64,000 nucleotides of DNA from an uncultured Oscillospiraceae bacterium (lineage in GTDB: Bacteria; Bacillota; Clostridia; Oscillospirales; Ruminococcaceae). The position numbers and the translations under genes were made by a program. The stretch lies in NCBI GenBank assembly GCA_900540595.1, contig UQGL01000004.1, positions 77,028 to 141,027 on the forward strand, in the 5' to 3' direction. The number at the start of each line of letters is the position of its first letter. The stretch's first letter is position 1. Positions 58,349 to 64,000 of this stretch are shown piece after piece. The notes under the pieces were generated by a model, which ran no database searches, was not told where the DNA came from, and saw nothing but the letters and a program-made list of their open reading frames with translations.

Positions 58349-59227
58349 TTACTCAATGTTCTGGATCTGCTCACGAATCTTCTCAATTTCGGATTTCAGC
58401 TCCACCACCAGCCGGGTGATGGCAACATCCTGACATTTGGAGCCTATGGTATTGGACTCGCGGTTCAATTCCTGCGTCAGGAAATCCAGCTTGCGGCCAA
58501 TCGGCTCGTCCAACGCAAGAATCTCGCGGTACTGGGCCACATGGCTGTGCAGGCGGACGGTCTCCTCATCAATGGCCGTTTTATCGGCAAAGATTGCAGC
58601 CTCGGTCACAAGGCGGCCCTCATCGATGTTACGGTCGCCCAAAAGTTCCTGCAGGCGGGCATACAGCTTGTCGCTGTAGGCCTGCACGCGGCCTGCGCTG
58701 TTCTCCTCGATCTGGCCGACGAGTGCTTCGATCGTGGTCAGGCGGCCGGAGACATCAGCCTTCATCTTCTCGCCCTCCACAGCGCGCATGGCAATGAAGG
58801 CGTCCACGGCCTGCTCGGCAACGGCGCGAACATCCTCCCACAGCTCGTCCTCGTTCGTGGGCGCAGCAGTCTGGGTCAGGACATCCGGAAAGCGGGACAG
58901 CATGCCAACGGAGACATCGTTCTTCAGATCCATCCGCTCTGCCATGGCGTTGAGCGCGGCGCGGTAGCCTTCTGCCAGCTGCCAGTTGACGGAGACAACG
59001 GTGTCTGCGGCTGTCACGGTCTGGATGGTGAGGCTCAGCTCCACCTTGCCGCGGCTGACCTTGGCAGCGACCAGCTTTTTCAGCCGATCATCCAAAAATG
59101 CGCAGGAGCGCGGCAGCCGGGAGGAATACTCAAAAAAGCGCGCATTGACGCTGCGCAGCTCAACCTTGATGTCACGGCCATGCAGCAAAGCCCCTGCGCG
59201 GCCGTACCCTGTCATGCTCAAAACCAT
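58349..59227 (-). CDS. yicC: YicC/YloC-family endoribonuclease
   Basis: Stress-related endoribonuclease family (YicC/YloC). The 292-residue protein opens with the conserved LSMTGYGRA and EVELRSVN-like KVELRSVNARFFEYSSRLP, and ends with the C-terminal domain containing GRKLDFLTQELNRESNTIGSKC, the strongest family signature. It opens the large cluster and has its own promoter. Length matches Bacillus YloC. Confidence 0.95.
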   Translation of the reverse strand: MVLSMTGYGRAGALLHGRDIKVELRSVNARFFEYSSRLPRSCAFLDDRLKKLVAAKVSRGKVELSLTIQTVTAADTVVSVNWQLAEGYRAALNAMAERMDLKNDVSVGMLSRFPDVLTQTAAPTNEDELWEDVRAVAEQAVDAFIAMRAVEGEKMKADVSGRLTTIEALVGQIEENSAGRVQAYSDKLYARLQELLGDRNIDEGRLVTEAAIFADKTAIDEETVRLHSHVAQYREILALDEPIGRKLDFLTQELNRESNTIGSKCQDVAITRLVVELKSEIEKIREQIQNIE

Positions 59228-59259
59228 AACCTACACCTCATAAAACACATATATTGTAT

Positions 59260-59288
59260 ATTGTACTATTTTTGGGGGCCAGATGCAA
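59260..59288 (-). promoter_or_regulatory. Sigma-A promoter of the yicC cluster
   Basis: On the minus strand TTGCAT (59283-59288) is 17 bases from TACAAT (59260-59265). It is the only clear promoter I see for the dozen genes from yicC to thiN. Confidence 0.75.
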
Positions 59289-59342
59289 GGCTGGAGGTCG
59301 TTTTTTGCGAAATTTCACCTGTTTTTTTGCGTGAGCGTCACA

Positions 59343-59379
59343 AAATAAAAGACCGCCCCCGCGGCAAAGCGGGAGCGGC
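59343..59379 (-). terminator. Terminator of the biotin carboxyl-transfer operon
   Basis: On the minus strand CCGCTCCCGC pairs with GCGGGGGCGG (one mismatch) around a 6-base loop, followed by a T-rich run. It lies directly after the 5S-like gene. Confidence 0.88.
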
Positions 59380-59389
59380 TGTATAGAAA

Positions 59390-60793
59390 TCAGACGGGAT
59401 GAGACTTGTTCTCGTAGTCGGCGTGCAGAGCATCGACACCCTGCAGGCGGGCATTGCGCTTCTCAAAGAACTTGGGAGCGACCTGCGGGAACATGGCGTA
59501 GGTCAGGACATCCTCCTCCTGAATGGCGTACTTGGAGGCCTCAGCCTTCAGTTTATCCATCTCAGGGGCCAGAGTGTCGGCAAAGCGGCAGGTGATAGGC
59601 TCCTCACCCTTCAGGATGAAGTCGCTGAACTCCTTCTTGATGGGCGCAGGGGTCTTGCCGTAATCGCCGTGGACCAGACCCTTGAACTCCTTGGTGACCA
59701 TCTTGTAACGCTCACCCATGATAACGTTAAAGACAGCCTGCGTGCCGACGATCTGGCTGGTCGGGGTGACCAGCGGCGGATAACCGGCATCCTCACGGAC
59801 GCGGGGAATTTCCTCCAGAACTTCCTGAAGTTTGTCCTCCTTGCCGGCATCCTTCAGCTGCTTGAGCATGTTGGAGAACATGCCGCCCGGCACCTGATAC
59901 AGCAGGGTGTTGGCATCAACGCCCAAGGACTTCTGGTTGATCTGACCGTTGGCAATGTACTTCTCGCGCAGCTTGTTGAAGTAAGCGCGGACGACATTCA
60001 GCTGGTTCAGGTCAAGACCGGTGTCGTAGTCGGTGCCCTGCAGGGCGGCGACCAGACTCTCGGTGGGCATGTGAGAGGTGCCCAGAGCCAGCGGGCTCAT
60101 GGCGGTATCCACAATGTCGGCGCCAGCCTCGATGCCCTTCAGGATAGACATAGAGGCAAGACCGGCGGTGTAATGGCTGTGGATATCCACGGGGATCTTG
60201 ATGGTCTCTTTCAGCTCCTTGACCAGATCATAGCAGGTGTAGGGCTTCAGCAGGCCGGCCATATCCTTGATGCAGATGGAATCAGCACCCATCTCCTCCA
60301 GAGTCTTGGCATAGTTGGCAAAGTACTCGTTGTTATGAACAGGGCTCAGCGTATAGCTGATGCAGGCCTGAACATGTGCGCCCTCCTTGTTGGCTGCCTT
60401 GATAGCAGTCTGCAGGTTGCGCGGGTCATTCAGTGCATCGAAGATGCGGATGACATCAATGCCGTTGGCAACGGACTTCTGGACGAAGTACTCAACAGCG
60501 TCATCGGCGTAGGGGCGGTAGCCCAGCATGTTCTGGCCGCGGAACAGCATCTGCAGCTTCTGGTGGGGCAGCTCCTTGCGCAGGATGCGCAGGCGCTCCC
60601 ACGGATCCTCGTCGAGGAAGCGGATGCAGGAGTCGAACGTAGCGCCGCCCCAGCACTCAACGGAGAAATACGGGATCTTGTCCATTTCGGGCAGGATGGG
60701 GCGCATTTCATCCATGGTCATACGGGTGGCCAGCAGAGACTGGTGGGCGTCGCGCAGGACGACCTCAGTGATCTTAATGGGTTTCTTAGCCAA
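59390..60793 (-). CDS. Carboxyltransferase subunit, 5S/OadA/PycB type (no biotin domain)
   Basis: The family transfers carboxyl between biotin and pyruvate/oxaloacetate. The 467-residue protein has the TIM barrel with the metal and substrate motif EVVLRDAHQSLLATRM (Asp15), GGATFDSCIRFL (near 49-60), DIHSHYTAGLASM (near 207-219) and the PycA/OadA-type C-terminal domain (about 330-460). It ends without the biotin domain of OadA alpha subunits, as in the transcarboxylase 5S subunit, since a separate biotin carrier is encoded upstream. Last gene of the operon. Confidence 0.94.
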   Translation of the reverse strand: MAKKPIKITEVVLRDAHQSLLATRMTMDEMRPILPEMDKIPYFSVECWGGATFDSCIRFLDEDPWERLRILRKELPHQKLQMLFRGQNMLGYRPYADDAVEYFVQKSVANGIDVIRIFDALNDPRNLQTAIKAANKEGAHVQACISYTLSPVHNNEYFANYAKTLEEMGADSICIKDMAGLLKPYTCYDLVKELKETIKIPVDIHSHYTAGLASMSILKGIEAGADIVDTAMSPLALGTSHMPTESLVAALQGTDYDTGLDLNQLNVVRAYFNKLREKYIANGQINQKSLGVDANTLLYQVPGGMFSNMLKQLKDAGKEDKLQEVLEEIPRVREDAGYPPLVTPTSQIVGTQAVFNVIMGERYKMVTKEFKGLVHGDYGKTPAPIKKEFSDFILKGEEPITCRFADTLAPEMDKLKAEASKYAIQEEDVLTYAMFPQVAPKFFEKRNARLQGVDALHADYENKSHPV

Positions 60794-60815
60794 TGTAATT
60801 CACCCGGCCTTTCTA

Positions 60816-61193
60816 TTAGTTCATCGTGATGAGCAGGTCGCCGGAGTTGACAACATCGCCCTTGCGCACATTGACGCTGGCAATGGTGCCGTCCTGCGGT
60901 GCGCTGATCTCGTTCTCCATCTTCATGGCCTCGAGGATCAGCAGGGTGTCGCCGGCCTTGACGGAGTCACCGGCCTTGACCTTGACATCCAGAATGTTGC
61001 CGGGCATGGGGGCAGTGACGGAGACAGCACCGGCAGCACCGGCGGGGGCGGCAGCAGGTGCAGGAGCAGCGGCGGGAGCCGGGGCGGCTGCGGGGGCAGC
61101 AGCAGGTGCGGCAGCGGCAACGGGGGCACCGGTGCCCTCCTCAACGGTGACATTATAAGCAACGCCGTTAACGGTAACGATCAGGTTTTTCAT
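60816..61193 (-). CDS. Biotin carboxyl carrier protein (1.3S-like)
   Basis: A 125-residue carrier with a short N-terminal segment, a long Ala/Pro linker (about 22-55) and a biotinyl domain (about 57-125). Lys91 in EAMKMEN is the biotinylation site. The start is ATG 61193. It lies between the 12S-like and 5S-like genes and would swing carboxyl between the two active sites. The Ala/Pro repeat is a flexible hinge, not a DNA repeat of another kind. Confidence 0.95.
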   Translation of the reverse strand: MKNLIVTVNGVAYNVTVEEGTGAPVAAAAPAAAPAAAPAPAAAPAPAAAPAGAAGAVSVTAPMPGNILDVKVKAGDSVKAGDTLLILEAMKMENEISAPQDGTIASVNVRKGDVVNSGDLLITMN

Positions 61194-61224
61194 AGAAATG
61201 TCCTCCCTATTTCAAGGTTGATGA

Positions 61225-62547
61225 TTACAGGGTGATATTGCCGTGCTTCTTAGCCAGACGCACAGCACGCTTGCCTACCAGCATATCCAGTGCCTGAGCA
61301 ACGCTTGCGCGGGCGGTGGCAGCATCGGCAACGGCGTCGGCAGAGCCGTTTGCAACAGCGGCATCGGCGCTGCAGACCTCCTTGGTGTAGGCAGCAGCCT
61401 TGGCCTTGGTGGCGTTGACGATGTTGTCAGAAGCAAAGATCTCGTCCTTGTACAGGACCGTGACGGCAGCCTCAGGGGCCAGCGGAGCCACGGTGCAGCC
61501 CTGCACGGCAACGCGCCAGTCAGCGCAGGCGGCAAAGACGGTGTAGGCGGGGCCGACAGCCTCGCCGGCCAGAACAGCAACCTTGACAGTCGTGGCCTCG
61601 GCATAGACACCGGCCATACGGGCGGCCTGACGGATGCCGCCGGCCTCATCGTCACCCTCACTGCGGCCGAAGCCCTCGGTGTTGACGATGGTCACAACAG
61701 GGATGCTGTAGGCATCGCACAGGCGGACAAAACGAGCGGCCTTGGCGGTGCATTTGTGGCACAGAGCCTTCTTCTCGGTGGCGACAATGCCAACGGCGCT
61801 GCCGTTGATGGTGGCCAGAGCGGTGACAATGTTCTTGCCGTAACCGGCGTACAGCTCCACAGCGCTGCCCTCGTCAGCCAGTGCGGCGACAGCGTCAGCG
61901 GCGGTGTACTTCACAAGGTCGAGAGCCTTGGAGGGGGCGGCAAAGTCGAACAGAGCGGGGCCGGCCAGATTGTTGGCAGGCAGCAGGGCAACGATGGAAG
62001 CAGCCTGCTTGGCGGCGGCGACTGCGTCTGCTGCGGTGACGGCGGCAACACCGGCCTTGGCAGCAAATGCGGCGGAGCCGGCGTTGGCAACCTTGTCCTC
62101 GGCATTGAACGGAGCGTTCAGGAACAGCTCGGCGTCCTCAGCCATGACGCAGACATCTGCGGAGGCGGCGTTGATGGCGTTGGTGCCTGCACAAGTGCCG
62201 GTGACAACGGCGATCTGCGGCACAACACCGGAAACGCGTGCGATCTCAGCGGTCAGGCGGGCATTAGCGTTGAGCAGTGCAAGGCCGCCCTCCAGCTTGG
62301 CACCCGTGGAGTCGTAGAAGGTCACGACCGGCGCACCGGTCTCGGCGGCCATCTCCAGCACGCGGATATTCTTCTCAATATCCTGCACGCCGACGGGAGA
62401 GCCGTCCTCAAATACGACATAGGCGTTCTGGCCGTTTGCACAGCCGTAAGCAGCACTTACTGCGCCATCGGTAAACAGCGGCGAGTAGGTGCCGTCATCA
62501 AAAAATGCTGCAAGGATCTCTGCCTTGCCGGGCTTATTTGCTGCCAT
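61225..62547 (-). CDS. Divergent carboxyltransferase subunit (12S/MmdA-like)
   Basis: The fold carries acyl-CoA:biotin carboxyl transfer. The 440-residue, Ala-rich protein has the two crotonase-like halves, with VTGTCAGTNAINAASADVCVM (near 115-135) in the first half and CHKCTAKAARFVRLCDAYSIPVVTIVNTEGF (from about 266) in the second. It is about 80 residues shorter than typical 12S/MmdA. Loops that hold oxyanion-hole Gly residues differ from the usual GGAY and PGF patterns, so the substrate is uncertain. It is the first gene of the operon, with a strong GGAGGAA RBS. Confidence 0.82.
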   Translation of the reverse strand: MAANKPGKAEILAAFFDDGTYSPLFTDGAVSAAYGCANGQNAYVVFEDGSPVGVQDIEKNIRVLEMAAETGAPVVTFYDSTGAKLEGGLALLNANARLTAEIARVSGVVPQIAVVTGTCAGTNAINAASADVCVMAEDAELFLNAPFNAEDKVANAGSAAFAAKAGVAAVTAADAVAAAKQAASIVALLPANNLAGPALFDFAAPSKALDLVKYTAADAVAALADEGSAVELYAGYGKNIVTALATINGSAVGIVATEKKALCHKCTAKAARFVRLCDAYSIPVVTIVNTEGFGRSEGDDEAGGIRQAARMAGVYAEATTVKVAVLAGEAVGPAYTVFAACADWRVAVQGCTVAPLAPEAAVTVLYKDEIFASDNIVNATKAKAAAYTKEVCSADAAVANGSADAVADAATARASVAQALDMLVGKRAVRLAKKHGNITL

Positions 62548-62618
62548 ACAGGTTCCTCCTATGGTAAAACTGACTGTTTTTTATAAAATTGCTTCACAAA
62601 AAAACGCCATTTGACTGA

Positions 62619-62647
62619 ATTATACTACGATTTTAATATTTTCACAA
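62619..62647 (-). promoter_or_regulatory. Sigma-A promoter of the biotin carboxyl-transfer operon
   Basis: On the minus strand TTGTGA (62642-62647) is 17 bases from a perfect TATAAT (62619-62624). The leader to the ATG at 62547 is about 65 bases and shows no riboswitch. Confidence 0.8.
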
Positions 62648-62684
62648 GTGGAAGTTTGCATATTTTTAGAATTTTCTGCATTTT

Positions 62685-63494
62685 TCAGTCGGAATTGCTG
62701 CGCTTTTTCAGGGGGCCGGGGCGTTTTGCCGGGGCAGCGGGACGGACAGACCCCTTGGCGGTGGATTTCATGGCGGCATTGCGCAGAGCGTTGATCTCAC
62801 TCTTTTTCAGCTCGCGGTACTCACCGGGCTGCAGCATGCCAAGCTTGACGGGACCCTCAGCACTGCGGCGCAGGCGCACGACCTGCAGACCGACTGCAGA
62901 GCACATGCGGCGGATCTGGCGGTTGCGGCCCTCATGCAGGGTAATCTCCAACACACTGCGGCCTGGCTCGTCCACGACGACATGGATGACACAGGGCTGC
63001 GTCTTGACGCCGTCATCCAGTACAACGCCGCTGGACATCTCGATGATCTGCTGCTCAGTGGCGCGGGGGTTGACCGTGACGCGATACAGCTTGCCGACAC
63101 CGCCGGACGGGTGGGTCAGCATATTGATAAAGGCACCGTCATCGGTCATGAGCAGCAGCCCCTCGCTGTCCTTGTCAAGACGGCCCACGGGGCGCAGCAT
63201 GGCGGGCACATCGGCCACCAGATCCATGACGGTCTTGCGGCCGCGGTCATCCGCGCGGGTGGTCAGATAGCCACGCGGCTTGTGCAGCATGATGTAGGTG
63301 TACTGGCGCTTGCGCACGATGCGGACGGTCTTGCCGTCGATCATGACCTTGTCGTAGTCGGGGTCCATCTTGTCCCCCAAGGTGACGGGGTGGCCGTTGA
63401 CCTTGACCTTGCCCGCTGCAATCAGTCGCTCCGCCTCACGGCGGGAGCAGATGCCCTGATCAGCCAGCACTTTTTGCACTCTGTATTCTGCCAT
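62685..63494 (-). CDS. rluB: Large-subunit pseudouridine synthase (RluB/RsuA type)
   Basis: Converts U2605-type positions of 23S rRNA (Bacillus RluB/YpuL). The 269-residue protein has an N-terminal S4 domain (about 4-60), the catalytic Asp in RPVGRLDKDSEGLLLMTDDG (near 100-119), and a basic C-terminal tail of about 35 residues rich in Lys, Arg and Pro. It follows ytfJ after 12 bases. Whether the target is exactly that of RluB cannot be told from sequence. Confidence 0.92.
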   Translation of the reverse strand: MAEYRVQKVLADQGICSRREAERLIAAGKVKVNGHPVTLGDKMDPDYDKVMIDGKTVRIVRKRQYTYIMLHKPRGYLTTRADDRGRKTVMDLVADVPAMLRPVGRLDKDSEGLLLMTDDGAFINMLTHPSGGVGKLYRVTVNPRATEQQIIEMSSGVVLDDGVKTQPCVIHVVVDEPGRSVLEITLHEGRNRQIRRMCSAVGLQVVRLRRSAEGPVKLGMLQPGEYRELKKSEINALRNAAMKSTAKGSVRPAAPAKRPGPLKKRSNSD

Positions 63495-63506
63495 TCAATA
63501 TACTCC

Positions 63507-63896
63507 TTATTCAGCGGGCTTATCAGCGCCCGGCTTTTCTTTTTTGATCAGTGCGGCAACCTTGTCGACCAGCTCCGGCAGGGAGGCAATCACATTGTCC
63601 ACGGCGGAGACCTTCTCCACCAGCTGGACGGTGCGCACATTGCCGTTGGAGACAACGAGGAACGCGACCGGCGTGACCGAGACGCCTGCGCCGCTGCCGC
63701 CGCCGAACATCTGCTTGCTGGAGGCGGGTCCCACATCGGAGCCGCCGGATGCAAAGCCGAAGGTGACGCGGGAAACGGGAATGATGGTGGTATCATCGAC
63801 ATGGATGGGGTCGCCGATGATGGTCTCTGAGTTGACCATGTCACGGATCTTCTCAATCGTAACGCCCATCAGGCCCTGAATAGGATGCTCAGCCAT
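63507..63896 (-). CDS. ytfJ: Spore protein YtfJ / GerW family
   Basis: Made in the forespore and needed for normal germination in Bacillus. The 129-residue protein has the family start EHPIQGLMGVTIEKIRDMVNSETIIGDPI, the strand with VTFGFASGGSDVG and the glycine-rich GGGSGAGVSVTPVAFLVV. It precedes the pseudouridine synthase gene as in many Clostridia. RBS AGGAGG lies just upstream. The last 104 bases of the window hold no complete gene; a frame ending at 63912 could be an upstream gene's tail. Confidence 0.93.
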   Translation of the reverse strand: MAEHPIQGLMGVTIEKIRDMVNSETIIGDPIHVDDTTIIPVSRVTFGFASGGSDVGPASSKQMFGGGSGAGVSVTPVAFLVVSNGNVRTVQLVEKVSAVDNVIASLPELVDKVAALIKKEKPGADKPAE

Positions 63897-64000
63897 GGAA
63901 AATTCCTCCTTTTATATAGGGCAACACCGCACAATTCCCGCCTGCCGGCTTAAGCACCGCTCCGGCGGCTGCGGCACGGCATCTGCGTTGCCAAAATGCT

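Noticed and set aside
61030..61130. Repetitive GC-rich tract resembling a tandem repeat or CRISPR-like array
   Set aside because: It encodes the Ala/Pro hinge of the biotin carrier; units are short and unspaced. No CRISPR array is seen anywhere in the window.

Overview
The window reads as one contiguous piece of a Gram-positive, anaerobic, endospore-lineage Clostridia chromosome. It most resembles the GC-rich gut Oscillospiraceae/Ruminococcaceae (the Faecalibacterium, Subdoligranulum and Gemmiger neighbourhood); this is inferred from gene content and style, not from a marker-gene comparison. The evidence is a full spoIIIA operon, spoIVA, a SipL-like protein, spoVM, a gerA-type germination operon, yunB, bofA and ytfJ, together with a reverse rubrerythrin, a tyrosyl T-box and a type A RNase P RNA. 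Most of the sequence is GC-rich. Two AT-rich islands (about 1.35-2.35 kb and 8.76-9.84 kb) interrupt it and look acquired. Nearly all genes lie on the minus strand, so transcription runs mainly right to left.

Layout from left to right. 0-2.4 kb: tail of a membrane protein, a Xer-type recombinase and an AT-rich patch with two small genes. 2.4-5.7 kb: radA-sseB-DUF7916-like operon (minus). 5.8-8.7 kb: plus-strand operon of two membrane proteins (DUF5058 type) and an M20 peptidase, with a perfect palindrome upstream. 8.8-9.8 kb: AT-rich VanZ-like gene and a hypothetical. 9.9-11.5 kb: tyrS with its T-box. 11.6-21.9 kb: one long operon asp23-nusB-M22 paralog-xseA-xseB-ispA-PAP2-dxs-tlyA-nadK-argR-recN, driven by a good sigma-A promoter. 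21.9-26.6 kb: spoIIIAA-AH. 26.7-30.8 kb: ligA, yunB, reverse rubrerythrin, Gx transporter. 30.9-34.3 kb: plus-strand DUF4358 lipoprotein, MBOAT and DHHW genes (extracytoplasmic acylation). 34.3-38.7 kb: gerA operon, then divergent DUF421/DUF4363. 38.7-43.4 kb: nrdR, secDF, an aminotransferase and rnpB. 43.4-47.1 kb: bofA, DUF2508, spoIVA, sipL-like and a 22-codon spoVM. 47.2-59.3 kb: the Firmicute cluster yicC-remA-gmk-priA-def-fmt-rsmB-rlmN-stp-prkC-rsgA-thiN. 59.3-62.6 kb: a closed three-gene biotin operon (12S-like, 1.3S-like, 5S-like). 62.7-63.9 kb: rluB-type pseudouridine synthase and ytfJ.

How the genes work together. The strongest theme is sporulation. SpoIIIAA-AH build the mother-cell/forespore channel; SpoVM, SpoIVA and SipL form the coat basement layer and are adjacent here; BofA restrains sigma-K processing; YunB, YtfJ and the GerA receptor act in spore maturation and germination. 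A second theme is housekeeping of translation and the genome: tyrS, def, fmt, rsmB, rlmN, rsgA, tlyA, gmk, priA, recN, radA, ligA, xse. A third is a biotin-dependent carboxyl-transfer operon whose three parts match the Propionibacterium transcarboxylase and which has no membrane pump gene inside its promoter-terminator bounds.

The most rewarding items are the spoVM micro-gene at 47053-47121, the pump-less transcarboxylase-like operon with a divergent 12S-like subunit, the uncharacterised DUF5058/membrane/M20 operon with its palindromic candidate operator, and the structured leader of the Gx transporter gene.
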